A stretch of DNA of 25,853 nt from a virus: positions 1-25,853 of IMG/VR virus record IMGVR_UViG_3300007735_000537; one strand, 5' to 3'. Within the stretch, counting starts at the first letter, position 1, and each line of letters begins with the position of its first letter. The translations under genes and the position numbers were made by a program. Below, one piece after another: positions 1-7,667 of this stretch. The notes beneath the pieces were generated by a model. The model was given only the letters and a program-made list of their open reading frames with translations, searched no databases and was not told the DNA's origin.

Positions 1-59
1 ACCTATCCCCCCTTTTTCTTTTAATTGACATCCCTTAATAACTAGAAATCCTAGTCTAA
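1..59 (+). promoter_or_regulatory. Leader before the glycosyltransferase gene, with TTGACA box and small inverted repeat
   Basis: This non-coding leader has C and T runs at 7-20, a TTGACA hexamer at 25-30 and an inverted repeat ACTAG/CTAGT at 41-45 and 51-55. The repeat encloses part of the GAAATCC motif (45-51), which recurs before several other starts. No convincing -10 hexamer lies 16-18 bases after TTGACA, so promoter activity is only a possibility. There is no Shine-Dalgarno sequence before the ATG at 60. Confidence 0.3.
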
Positions 60-1718
60 ATGAAAATCCCTATATCCCTTTACCTAATCGCTGGAAATGA
101 AGAAGCACACATCAAGCGAGTCATTGAGTCTTTTAAGCCCATCGCAGAAGAAATTATTGTTTGTATGGCTAGGGGGTCAGCTACGCCAGACAAGACAGAG
201 GAGATCGCCCTTTCGCTTGGAGCTAAAGTCATTCATTACAAAAACAAGAAAACTGATTGGCCTCACATAGACGATTTTGCTTCTGCTAGAAATACAGCCC
301 TCGATGCTTGCAAGAACGAGTGGTCTATTTGGGTAGATGCCGATGATGTGATGGCAGAGGATGGGGAGAAGGTTTTGCAAGAAGGACTGGAACAAGCCGA
401 GAAAGTTGGGTCTGAAATTGTTTGCTTTCGATATCTAGTTGAGAATGCCGGACTCAATCCCATTCGAGAGATGGCCTTGCGGAAGGGGTGCGGTAGGTGG
501 AGGAATCGAGTTCACGAAGCCCTTGAGCCAAACGATAGGAACAAACTACTAGCCATTGATAAAGTATTTAGGATTCATCGCCCGATTACCAGCAAGGCAG
601 ATTCGGCAGACAGAAACCATCGCATCCTAGCAGACGAACTAACCTCTACCCCATTCCACCTTTATTATCAGCACCAAGAGTTTTTCTTGAGGGGGCAAGT
701 GGATAAAGCGATTGAAGTGGGAGAAAGGGCGTTGGCATTCCCAGACCTAGACGAAACTCTTAAATACGAACTTCTATGCAACCTTGGGAGATGTTCGCCC
801 AATGAAAAGCGATTCAGATATTTAGGGGAAGCGATTGGGGTTAATCCTATTCGCAGAGAGGCTTATTTTTATTTGATGGCAGAGTATTCTGCTAGGGGAG
901 AATGGCCAAAGGCTTGGCACTCTGGAAGGGCTTGTATGGCTATGCCAAAGCCGAATCTTCACTACTGGAATCAAGTTCACGCAATCTATGATTGGCAAGC
1001 CCTCGATGGATATCGGATGGCCTCTATCTGCTACGGACAAAAAGAGGAAGCACAGAAACTTTCCAATATGTATCCAAAGCCAAAGATCAGCGTTATCCAC
1101 GCCACAAGAGGCCGCCCCCAGTTGGCATTCCAGCGGAAAATGCAATGGTTGGCTTTAGCCAAAGAACCCCTAGCAATCGAGTGGTTGTTTATGGTCGATG
1201 AGGATGAGAAGGTGGATTATACCCCACACGAGGGGAAAAGAGTTAATCCGGGTGGAATCATCAATGCTTGGAATGCGGGGGCGAAAATAGCCAAGGGCGA
1301 GGTTCTTATTCAAATGAGCGATGATTGGAGTCCACCTAGGTACTGGGATGCCCTAATTTGCTCCAAGATCGACAATGTAGAGGCCGAAAGGGTGGTGGCA
1401 GTATCAGATGGCCTCCGAACTGATAAACTCCTTTGTATGGCTATCCTAACGCAAAAGAGGCTACGGAAGCAGGGGGGCTATATGTTCCACCCAGACTACC
1501 AAGATAGTGATGGCATCTATTCAGACAACGAGTTCACGGATAGAGCCTATGCTGATGATTGCGTAATTGAGGCTAGGGACTTGGTATTTAAGCACGAGAA
1601 CCCTATGTTTGCAGGGGGCAACCCAGACGAACAATTAAAGAACCACAACAAGCCAGAGTTTTATGAGAAAGGGAAGGCGATCTATGAAAAACGCAAAAGC
1701 CAAAACTGGCAATCGTAA
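60..1718 (+). CDS. Two-domain glycosyltransferase (GT2-like N-terminal and C-terminal domains)
   Basis: A 552-residue protein that probably transfers sugars from nucleotide-sugar donors. The N-terminal part (about 1-180) begins with the GT-A pattern ISLYLIAGNEE and carries a DAD metal/nucleotide motif at residues 93-95. A helical middle (about 190-340) with alternating amphipathic segments resembles TPR-like spacers in GT2 proteins of the SunS/TPR type. A second glycosyltransferase-like domain starts near 341 (KISVIHATRGRP) and has SDDW at 420-423 in the DxD position. It is followed by small genes and then a methyltransferase and two more transferases on the same strand, suggesting one glycan-modification cassette. 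The target (virion protein, DNA or host surface) cannot be read from the sequence. The start ATG has no clear ribosome binding site. Confidence 0.8.
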   Translation: MKIPISLYLIAGNEEAHIKRVIESFKPIAEEIIVCMARGSATPDKTEEIALSLGAKVIHYKNKKTDWPHIDDFASARNTALDACKNEWSIWVDADDVMAEDGEKVLQEGLEQAEKVGSEIVCFRYLVENAGLNPIREMALRKGCGRWRNRVHEALEPNDRNKLLAIDKVFRIHRPITSKADSADRNHRILADELTSTPFHLYYQHQEFFLRGQVDKAIEVGERALAFPDLDETLKYELLCNLGRCSPNEKRFRYLGEAIGVNPIRREAYFYLMAEYSARGEWPKAWHSGRACMAMPKPNLHYWNQVHAIYDWQALDGYRMASICYGQKEEAQKLSNMYPKPKISVIHATRGRPQLAFQRKMQWLALAKEPLAIEWLFMVDEDEKVDYTPHEGKRVNPGGIINAWNAGAKIAKGEVLIQMSDDWSPPRYWDALICSKIDNVEAERVVAVSDGLRTDKLLCMAILTQKRLRKQGGYMFHPDYQDSDGIYSDNEFTDRAYADDCVIEARDLVFKHENPMFAGGNPDEQLKNHNKPEFYEKGKAIYEKRKSQNWQS

Positions 1719-1908
1719 GGCTGGAATAATTCGCTTCGGAAAGGTTCGATCAGTCCCGCCGATGGTTGAGGTGGATGTGATCTGTGACGAGAAAGCAAAA
1801 AGGGATTTATACAAAGCTGGGATGATTGCATTAAAGCACGATAAAGAGGCAGTAATTGCCTATGTGATTAGCAAGGCTTTAGAGGAGAAATTAAAATGCA
1901 AGAAGTAA
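1684..1908 (+). CDS. Small basic hypothetical protein
   Basis: A 74-residue lysine-rich protein of unknown function. The start at 1684 is preferred over the upstream TTG-type start at 1663 because GGGAAGG lies at a suitable distance before it. The gene overlaps the end of the glycosyltransferase by 35 bases in another frame. The C-terminal half (AVIAYVISKALEEKLK) is predicted helical. It overlaps the next gene by 13 bases, so it is probably translated as part of the same message. No domain is recognised. Confidence 0.65.
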   Translation: MKNAKAKTGNRKAGIIRFGKVRSVPPMVEVDVICDEKAKRDLYKAGMIALKHDKEAVIAYVISKALEEKLKCKK

Positions 1909-2504
1909 CCATTCACGATTCATTTGGAAAAGCCCTTGCAAAGTATAGCGAGGGTCTAGATGTTGGCCTAGAGATCGGGGGAGGAACTGGCGATGGCTCA
2001 ACTCAATGTATTAGAACAAAAAGGCTATTCAGCATAGAGAACCATCCCGACCGCATAGGCCGCCACTCAATGAACCTATCTGCAAGGGGAGGCGTTGCCA
2101 TCAACGGAACTGCAACCTTGTCGAAATTCTGGATGAACAAGAACGACATCGAGGAGTTCTACCGAATCACAAAAACCAATCTCAACCAATACCCCATCGA
2201 AACAATCCTAGGCTGGCACAATGTTTGCCTAGAGACCGCCTACCCATACTCGACGAACGCAATCGAGGACATCCACTTTGAACATAATGTGGATTTTAAC
2301 TTCGTGCTGATTGATGGCTCTCCATTTTCTGGTGAGTCCGAACTTCGTTGCGTAAGGCCATTCCTAGCAGAGAAGGCAATTATCGCCTTGGACGATGTGA
2401 ACGATATTAAGAACTGGGCGAACTACCACAAGCTCAAGGGATTTGCAAAACTGCTCTGGGAAGATTGGTCGGTTCGTAATGGGGCGGCAATCTTTCAGCT
2501 ATGA
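1896..2504 (+). CDS. Class I SAM-dependent methyltransferase-like protein
   Basis: A 202-residue protein with a Rossmann-type glycine motif LEIGGGTGDGS at residues 25-35, matching motif I of class I methyltransferases. An acidic residue at the end of the next strand (FSIENH, about 45-50) fits ribose binding. FVLIDGSPFSGE at 136-147 and AIIALDD at 161-167 fit the later beta strands of the fold, as in FkbM- and CmcI-type small-molecule methyltransferases. It has a GGAG ribosome binding site and overlaps the preceding small gene. Placed between glycosyltransferases, it most plausibly methylates a sugar or nucleotide sugar, but DNA or protein substrates are not excluded. Confidence 0.65.
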   Translation: MQEVTIHDSFGKALAKYSEGLDVGLEIGGGTGDGSTQCIRTKRLFSIENHPDRIGRHSMNLSARGGVAINGTATLSKFWMNKNDIEEFYRITKTNLNQYPIETILGWHNVCLETAYPYSTNAIEDIHFEHNVDFNFVLIDGSPFSGESELRCVRPFLAEKAIIALDDVNDIKNWANYHKLKGFAKLLWEDWSVRNGAAIFQL

Positions 2505-2548
2505 CCATTGTTCAAATTGGATGCAATTCCCAGAGGCTCAAAAAATAG
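2501..2548 (+). pseudogene. Fifteen-codon fragment resembling the start of the GT9-like gene
   Basis: An ATG at 2501 overlaps the methyltransferase stop as ATGA and reads MTIVQIGCNSQRLKK before TAG. The coupled start and the 11-base match TCCCAGAGGCT (2528-2538) to the beginning of the GT9-like gene (3349-3359, also encoding SQRL) suggest a leftover gene start. It could equally be a leader peptide or chance. The following glycosyltransferase lies in the +1 frame relative to it, across an A6 run. Confidence 0.25.
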
Positions 2549-2567
2549 ACTATTGCTGGCTAAAACA

Positions 2568-3335
2568 ATGCTAACCATATTTACCATCGTTCTTAATGGG
2601 ATGCCCTTTGTCGACAAGCATCTTGCAGAATTTCAAAAGCTAAAGATTCCTTGGAGGTGGAGGATTGTCGAGGGAGTTAGCGAGCCTCTGGGATGCACTC
2701 GATGGTGTAAGCAAGTTCCCGACAAATGGCACAAGGATTTCAAGAGCATAGATGGAACACACGAATATCTCAATAGCATCCAAGGGGGGAATGTGATTGT
2801 TCATTCTCAAGGCAAGCCCTTTAACGGAAAGCTAGAGATGATTCAGCAAGCCCTATTCGGCGTAGATGATGGGGTTGTAATGGAGGTGGACGCTGACGAG
2901 ATGTGGAGAGCAGAACAGATTGAGGGGATTTACGAATGTCTCAAGGGTGCAGAGGAAGGGGCAACGATGCAGTTCCATTGTAACTTCTTTGTCGGCGAAA
3001 ATAAACGAGTAGTTACCAGAGAAGGTTATGGCTCGAACTGGTATGAGTGGATGAGGGCGTGGAAGTGGGGCAAGAATGTATGCTTCACAAGCCACGAACC
3101 CCCCCGCCTAAACATCCAGTCTCGCCTAGTTCCAAGGGGAGTGACTGAAACTTGGGGGCTAGTATTCAATCACTATGCCTACGCAATCCAGAAGCAAGTC
3201 GAGTTTAAGGAAGATTTTTATGGATACAAGGGATTGGTGGAGGGATGGAAAGAATTACAAAAGACAATCGGCCCGGTTCGATTGAGCGAATACTTCCCTC
3301 ACCTACACGATAAGAGCGTAGCCGATGACTGCTAA
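2568..3335 (+). CDS. Glycosyltransferase-like protein
   Basis: A 255-residue protein when started at ATG 2568. A TTG at 2508 would add 20 residues with no family-like sequence. The N-terminus MLTIFTIVLNGMPFVDKH fits the first strand of a GT-A fold, and EVDADEMW carries DAD at 108-110 in the expected metal-binding place. Many aromatic and Trp residues in the C-terminal half (GSNWYEWMRAWKWG) fit a sugar-acceptor region. The start has no good ribosome binding site. It overlaps the next gene by 11 bases. It is probably part of the same glycan cassette as the two-domain transferase; donor and acceptor are unknown. Confidence 0.6.
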   Translation: MLTIFTIVLNGMPFVDKHLAEFQKLKIPWRWRIVEGVSEPLGCTRWCKQVPDKWHKDFKSIDGTHEYLNSIQGGNVIVHSQGKPFNGKLEMIQQALFGVDDGVVMEVDADEMWRAEQIEGIYECLKGAEEGATMQFHCNFFVGENKRVVTREGYGSNWYEWMRAWKWGKNVCFTSHEPPRLNIQSRLVPRGVTETWGLVFNHYAYAIQKQVEFKEDFYGYKGLVEGWKELQKTIGPVRLSEYFPHLHDKSVADDC

Positions 3336-3993
3336 AACAATCAAATACTCCCAGAGGCTAGGAGACATCATTCGTTGCCTCCCAGCTTGCAAATATCTAG
3401 CCGACCAAGGCTACGAGGTGTTCTTTGATTGCTTGCCCCAATACCACGGCATCTTCGAGATGGTTTCGTATGTGAAGGTTGGGAGCAAGGGCGATGTTAT
3501 AGACCTTGAAATTTGGCCTAACAAATACCAAGAATATCGTTTCTCTGGCAAGACTTGGACAGAGTTCGTATATGCCCACCCAGAGATTAACAAGGCAGAC
3601 CCAAAGGATATTCTGTTTGATAAGCTGGACGATACCCCAGCCAAAGGATTACCAGAAACCTATAATATGGTTGCCCCCTTTGGAATAAGCCAAGGGCATA
3701 AGAGAGACCCCCTGCAAATCATCGTTGAAGCAAGGAAGAAGTGCGGTGGGGATAACTTCTTTGTCCTATGCCAAGGCACAGAAATTAAGGGATTGCAAAC
3801 CTACACAGCCCCAAGCATTCCAGAGTTGGCTAGGGCAATCCGAGGGGCTGAAGAGTTCTGGTCAATAGATAGTGGGCAAATGGCAATAGCGGCTGGTGTG
3901 AGAAAAGATAAGAAGGTTGTTTATTTTCCGCAAACCATAGAGCCATTCGCCAAGGATAATATCTTTATTTGGGATAGCGTAGAGATAAATTGA
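3325..3993 (+). CDS. Glycosyltransferase family 9 (heptosyltransferase)-like protein
   Basis: A 222-residue protein, shorter than the usual 320-350 residues of GT9 enzymes. RLGDIIRCLPACKYL at 11-25 matches the N-terminal pattern of the family (R-x-GD with a following helix). EFWSIDSGQMAIAAGV at 177-192 matches the family's C-terminal D-S/T-G-x-x-H-x-A-A loop for nucleotide-sugar binding, although Met-Ala replaces the usual His. The short middle suggests a compact or partly degenerate form. It ends the sugar cassette, and its stop codon forms part of a TTGACA hexamer before the next gene. It may add a sugar to the same acceptor as its neighbours. Confidence 0.6.
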   Translation: MTAKTIKYSQRLGDIIRCLPACKYLADQGYEVFFDCLPQYHGIFEMVSYVKVGSKGDVIDLEIWPNKYQEYRFSGKTWTEFVYAHPEINKADPKDILFDKLDDTPAKGLPETYNMVAPFGISQGHKRDPLQIIVEARKKCGGDNFFVLCQGTEIKGLQTYTAPSIPELARAIRGAEEFWSIDSGQMAIAAGVRKDKKVVYFPQTIEPFAKDNIFIWDSVEIN

Positions 3994-4009
3994 CATAAGG
4001 GGTGGGTTT

Positions 4010-4330
4010 ATGGCTGGGAACATCAGCACCTCCTACTTTGCTACTGACCTTCAGAATATGATTGGAGACCTATATACAGTAGTGACTGGACTAGGCTCAT
4101 CTACTGTGTCTGCTTCGATTACAGACCTAACCATAGCTCAAGAACTAGATGTCGGTGGAGAGATTTTAAGAGTTACTCAAAGTATGGTTGTTCCAGCATC
4201 GGCTATTTCATCCCCTATAACGATTGGAGCTTATGTAACAGTAGGGACGGCAGAGAGGATGATAGCCGGGTATCAACAAAGTGCAGATGGTGTTAGCTAC
4301 ACAATAGATATAGCTGACCCAACGACCTAA
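4010..4330 (+). CDS. Small structural-type protein, unknown role
   Basis: A 106-residue Ser/Thr/Ala-rich protein with alternating hydrophobic residues, typical of beta-rich virion components. The stretch VGGEILRVTQSMVVPASAI suggests a compact beta fold. AAGGGG lies before the ATG, and a TTGACA hexamer sits 20 bases upstream. It opens the connector and tail block and overlaps the next gene by one base. A head decoration or head-tail joining role is possible from position alone. Confidence 0.55.
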   Translation: MAGNISTSYFATDLQNMIGDLYTVVTGLGSSTVSASITDLTIAQELDVGGEILRVTQSMVVPASAISSPITIGAYVTVGTAERMIAGYQQSADGVSYTIDIADPTT

Positions 4331-4740
4331 TGATCTCAATCGAGCGTCAGATTGAGAATGGGCTGGCAACAGCCTTGGCGGGTATTTCTGGTGTTAATAT
4401 CTACAAAAGCGATACAGAAGGCCAGCGGCTACTTCCAAACCTAGTAGTTCAAGCCTCTATAAGCTCGGAGGAAGTCATCCCATACTCTGGGGTATTTCGT
4501 TGCCCTTCCACAATAACCTATGCAACAAGGGCAGACACAACTACAAGAACAGATTTTGATGCCAAGTTTCAAGAGGTTTTACAAGTGATGTATCAAGAGC
4601 CTAATCTGGCTAGTGTTCTAACCACGGCAACGCTCAAGGTGTTTTTGGCTAATGTGACATCAGAGTCACCAGACATTAGGGCAGAGAATAGGACTTGGGC
4701 AAAAACCATCTCCATAGACATTTCTTGCACAAGCATATGA
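4330..4740 (+). CDS. Tail terminator/connector-like protein, copy 1 of a tandem pair
   Basis: A 136-residue protein beginning ISIERQIENGLATALAGISGVNIY, typical of small phage neck or tail-completion proteins with an N-terminal helix and mixed alpha/beta body. It is paralogous to the next gene: both share an ISG(V/L)N segment, L-x-P then A-S-I, IPYSGVF, a late V-F-x-x-x-x-T-S-x-SP-x-IRA stretch and a following W. Position before the tube-like genes fits a tail terminator or head-tail joining role, which is inferred. The start lacks a ribosome binding site and is coupled to the upstream stop. Confidence 0.6.
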   Translation: MISIERQIENGLATALAGISGVNIYKSDTEGQRLLPNLVVQASISSEEVIPYSGVFRCPSTITYATRADTTTRTDFDAKFQEVLQVMYQEPNLASVLTTATLKVFLANVTSESPDIRAENRTWAKTISIDISCTSI

Positions 4741-5225
4741 TTGGCCCCCAGTTTAAGATAGAGGATGCCTTGGCGAGCCTATTAACGCCAATTTCGGGGC
4801 TTAATGTATGTATAGCGAATAGGAGGGGATTAAGATTATTCCCATACGCAACGATTAAAGCCTCTATCGGAAGCCAGCAAATCATCCCTTACTCTGGCGT
4901 GTTTGAGATTAGCGTGGAACTAAACTATTCAGATTCAGCCACACGAACTACTCAAGCCATATTTGATGACAATTATTACAATATCTTTTCAACCCTATAT
5001 AGCAATAACAACACATTAAAGTCAAAAGTTCAAGATAAACTGACTGATTTGAAGGTATTTATGGGCAGAATTACAAGCCAATCCCCCACCATCCGAGCCG
5101 ACAAAAGGGCTTGGCAGAGGGGGCTTACTCTTTCATTTATAGTAACCCCAGACCCAACTGCTGACGGAACGAGAAATTACGACTTCTCGGACTTCTTAAA
5201 CAGCTTCTATCTCGGCACGATTTAA
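4737..5225 (+). CDS. Tail terminator/connector-like protein, copy 2 of a tandem pair
   Basis: A 162-residue protein. The start at 4737 is chosen because it forms an ATGA overlap with the preceding stop and lines up with its paralogue's N-terminus; an upstream in-frame start at 4695 would add unrelated residues. It keeps IPYSGVF and SPTIRADKRAW from copy 1. It has an extra C-terminal tail of about 25 residues (ending SFYLGTI) that copy 1 lacks. Divergence between copies is high, so the duplication is old or the copies have different jobs, for example one on the head side and one on the tail side. Confidence 0.6.
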   Translation: MIGPQFKIEDALASLLTPISGLNVCIANRRGLRLFPYATIKASIGSQQIIPYSGVFEISVELNYSDSATRTTQAIFDDNYYNIFSTLYSNNNTLKSKVQDKLTDLKVFMGRITSQSPTIRADKRAWQRGLTLSFIVTPDPTADGTRNYDFSDFLNSFYLGTI

Positions 5226-5241
5226 CAAGGAGGATGAGAAT

Positions 5242-6261
5242 ATGGCACTATCAGTATTAGACGGAAATCAGTCAGCGACCACCCTCTCTTCAGTAGTTAC
5301 TGGGGGAGAGCATATCGTAGCCCATAGCGTTGTAAGCCTTGGGAGCAACGCAATCTCTAATATCACAACCGCAGTTAGCGGAAGTATTGTCACAATCCCC
5401 AATCTCAATGTTTTAGCTAGGAGCGTAGCGACAGATGGAATTACTGATGGCACATTAAACTTCGTTAAGATTGGAGGCCATCAAGACGGCTCAAACCAAA
5501 CAGCCCATATCGTTCACGTTTCTAGTGGCGGTGCGATGAAGGTAGATGCAAGTGATTCAACCGTGACTTTTGGGGCAATTAGGGGAACAGTCACAATCGG
5601 AAACACAGTTACAATCGCTGGAACAGTCACAGCCAACCCAAATGGGACACAGACGATTGCTGGCACGGTGACGGCGAATGTTGGAAATTCAATAGTTATT
5701 CAAGTTGTTAGTGCTGTTCAAGATGGCGATGGCACTACATTTGGAATTGATCGTGACTTCCCCATCGCTGGCACGGTGACGGCAAATGCTGGAATTAGTT
5801 TTACAACTGCGGTAGAAAACGGAATTTTTGATTTCATAAATAACGAAGGTGTTATGCCCATCTCTGGCACAGTCACCATCGGCTCTGCCTTACCTACTGG
5901 CACAAACCGAATTGGCGTGGTCACGATTGGCGGTGGCACAGTAACAATCGGAGCAGGGACGGCACAGATTGGAAGCGTCACGGCATCTCTCGCAATCTCT
6001 TCCTCGGCCATAACATCAGGCAGTTTTACCTCACTAACTTCAGCCACACTCGTCCCCGCCAATACCGCCCGCAAGATGGCTACCGTCTACAATCTTGGAG
6101 CAGGGCAGTTATTTGTGAACGCAGGGGCAACTGCGACAACACTCGGAGGCGGATTTATGGTAGCTCTATCGAGCGGTGATTTCTACGAGTGCGACTATAC
6201 TACGACAACTCTTTCGGCTATTTTTGCAACAGCAGGCACCGCAAGCTGGATGAGTCACTAG
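5242..6261 (+). CDS. Repeat-rich virion protein with GTVTI/GTVTAN repeats
   Basis: A 339-residue structural-type protein. A strong AAGGAGG lies before the ATG. The middle (about residues 110-250) is built of repeated G-T-V-T-I and G-T-V-T-A-N units, mirrored in DNA as near-identical copies of GGCACGGTGACGG around 5660 and 5768. Such repeats usually form beta-helical or fibrous shafts. The C-terminal 75 residues (from about LVPANTARKMATVYN) resemble a small beta domain common at the ends of phage structural proteins: N-x-x-R-x-x-x-x-x-x-N, then GATAT and a late G-x-Y/F-Y-E. It may be a head or neck fibre or decoration; that role is inferred. Confidence 0.6.
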   Translation: MALSVLDGNQSATTLSSVVTGGEHIVAHSVVSLGSNAISNITTAVSGSIVTIPNLNVLARSVATDGITDGTLNFVKIGGHQDGSNQTAHIVHVSSGGAMKVDASDSTVTFGAIRGTVTIGNTVTIAGTVTANPNGTQTIAGTVTANVGNSIVIQVVSAVQDGDGTTFGIDRDFPIAGTVTANAGISFTTAVENGIFDFINNEGVMPISGTVTIGSALPTGTNRIGVVTIGGGTVTIGAGTAQIGSVTASLAISSSAITSGSFTSLTSATLVPANTARKMATVYNLGAGQLFVNAGATATTLGGGFMVALSSGDFYECDYTTTTLSAIFATAGTASWMSH

Positions 6262-6273
6262 AGGGAGTGGGCG

Positions 6274-6750
6274 ATGGCACTTTTTCGTTCGACTCCGCAA
6301 ATCTTCACTCTTTACGATACGACTTTAACTCAAGCCGTATCGACATCATTCGTTTCATCTGCAACTCAAATTACTCTTCTTACTGGAACATATCAATATG
6401 ATGGATGGGTTGGTGGAAGTACGGCATCTGGAACTGCTGGTGTTCAAACACAATTATCTTCTATTACTGGATCGGGTTGTTTTATTGTCCGATCACTTCG
6501 AGGTACTGGATATTTTAGCTTAACGATTGACCAAGGAGCGTCAAGAAGGGCAGATACAAATGCAAATTTACTGGCGGCTATAAATACTGGGGCGGCGGCG
6601 GCGGCTTGTGTTGGATTTTTGAATGGGACACTTGTATTGACTTCATCACAAACATTTGGATTTCAAATTGCACAAAGGAACGCAACGGATGCCGCAAATG
6701 CAACAATCCTTTCAACTGGTTCATATATTAGATTTGCAAAGATAGCCTAA
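6274..6750 (+). CDS. Beta-rich virion protein, unknown role
   Basis: A 158-residue protein rich in Ser, Thr, Gly and Ala, with GAGGGAG before the start. The pattern of short beta-like strands ending in GSYIRFAKIA resembles small jelly-roll or TNF/C1q-like knob domains found on phage fibres and decoration proteins, but this is a weak visual match. A run of alternating GGC/GCG codons gives GAAAAACVG near residue 107. It directly follows the GTVT-repeat protein and may be its partner. Confidence 0.5.
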   Translation: MALFRSTPQIFTLYDTTLTQAVSTSFVSSATQITLLTGTYQYDGWVGGSTASGTAGVQTQLSSITGSGCFIVRSLRGTGYFSLTIDQGASRRADTNANLLAAINTGAAAAACVGFLNGTLVLTSSQTFGFQIAQRNATDAANATILSTGSYIRFAKIA

Positions 6751-6881
6751 TGCCCATCCTCCTACTAACCCTCTTCCTCTGCTCCTGCTCGCCAAGGCAC
6801 ACGGAAACCGACACACAACTCCCAAGATATTCTGATATGTCAGCGGCAGAGGACGCTATGAACGCTGGGAAGGCAAAATGA
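6750..6881 (+). CDS. Tiny predicted lipoprotein
   Basis: A 43-residue protein whose ATG overlaps the preceding TAA by one base. The N-terminus is a short hydrophobic stretch (MPILLLTLFLCSCS) ending in a lipobox-like L-C-S-C, with Cys13 as the likely lipidated residue. The signal lacks the usual N-terminal Lys or Arg, which weakens the call. The mature part would be about 30 polar residues. It is followed at once by a small acidic gene and an XhlA-like membrane gene, so the three may act at the envelope, for example in lysis or superinfection exclusion. Confidence 0.5.
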   Translation: MPILLLTLFLCSCSPRHTETDTQLPRYSDMSAAEDAMNAGKAK

Positions 6882-7037
6882 ATGAGTGCCACGGATGATA
6901 AGGATACCCCTAGCTGGCGTGACTTTATGGCAAGCCTCAAGTTCCTAGAGGCCGAGGGCTACATAGAGATATTCTATAACGACAAGGGAGAGCAGATGGT
7001 TCGGATTGCCCCCGGTGCAGAGAAAGCAAGGTTATGA
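6882..7037 (+). CDS. Small acidic hypothetical protein
   Basis: A 51-residue protein that starts directly after the lipoprotein stop, with GGAAGG before it, and overlaps the next gene by ATGA. The sequence SWRDFMASLKFLEAEGYIEIFYNDKGEQMVRI looks like a small winged or beta-hairpin fold in which a helix is followed by two strands. No family is recognised. The tight packing with both neighbours supports it as a real gene. Confidence 0.5.
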   Translation: MSATDDKDTPSWRDFMASLKFLEAEGYIEIFYNDKGEQMVRIAPGAEKARL

Positions 7038-7288
7038 GTGCAGACCAAGTTGCCGACTTGCGGGAGAGACTCGCCCGAATAGAAGAGAGGCAGGTTAATC
7101 TGATTGCGGTTTTAGAGCGTCACACTAGCGAAATAGCCGAATGGACTGGTAGGATGAACGGAAAAGTCGATACCCTAGAGAGGGACGCTCACACCATCAA
7201 AACAAAGCTCTGGCTGGTTGCCCTAGTGTCGGGTGCTGTATTCTCTACAATCTGGGAGCTAATCAAGGTTCGAGTGTTTCCTAGATAA
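7034..7288 (+). CDS. XhlA-like coiled-coil membrane protein (holin-associated candidate)
   Basis: An 84-residue protein with an N-terminal coiled coil (about 5-55, heptads in VADLRERLARIEERQVNLI) and one C-terminal membrane span (about 59-77, LWLVALVSGAVFSTIW) followed by a basic tail. This matches the layout of XhlA/haemolysin-type phage proteins that assist holins. Its position inside the tail block, 9 kb from the main lysis cassette, is unusual. An alternative is a membrane-anchored exclusion or tail-associated protein. Confidence 0.55.
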   Translation: MSADQVADLRERLARIEERQVNLIAVLERHTSEIAEWTGRMNGKVDTLERDAHTIKTKLWLVALVSGAVFSTIWELIKVRVFPR

Positions 7289-7309
7289 TTTGACACAAAG
7301 GAATATCAA

Positions 7310-7666
7310 ATGGCCGCTACAAGTATAGGACTTTCTTCCGTTGCCTTTGGACTCGCCGCTGAAACTGGCGTTGTTATTCAGAGCTTCTCACTTACAAGCA
7401 CAGCCGAGACAACCGAAGTATCAAAGCACAATGGCACTCACTCTGCCGTTGCGTTTTCTGCTTATAAAAGGAATGTTAGTCTTTCTGGTAATTGTAGCGG
7501 TGCAGTTGCCTCCTCTGGAATTGGTGGGACTCTTGCCCTAACTGGCAACACAGCCGCAGTATCTAGCGGAACTTACTATGTGACCGATGTTTCTTTCTCA
7601 CAAGCCGCCGATGGCTTTAACAGCTTTGACCTATCCGCAACCGCATACGATGGATTAAATACATAA
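7310..7666 (+). CDS. Tail tube-like protein, copy 1 of a tandem pair
   Basis: A 118-residue protein with a beta-rich pattern and the sequence VVIQSFSLTSTAETTEVSKH typical of the first strands of small tail tube or tube-like proteins. It shares the MAAT N-terminus, F-G-(L/I)-A, (V/M)VIQS, AVAF/AVVF and a final A-x-x-YDG with the next gene. It is one or two genes upstream of the tail assembly chaperone, the usual place for a major tail protein. AAAGGA precedes the start and TTGACA lies 20 bases upstream. Confidence 0.6.
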   Translation: MAATSIGLSSVAFGLAAETGVVIQSFSLTSTAETTEVSKHNGTHSAVAFSAYKRNVSLSGNCSGAVASSGIGGTLALTGNTAAVSSGTYYVTDVSFSQAADGFNSFDLSATAYDGLNT

Positions 7667-7667
7667 T

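Noticed and set aside
3990-3995. TTGACA sites as ordinary sigma-70 promoters
   Set aside because: No suitable -10 hexamer lies at 16-18 bases and the predicted start of RNA would fall inside the gene. The recurrence is reported as a finding without a promoter claim.
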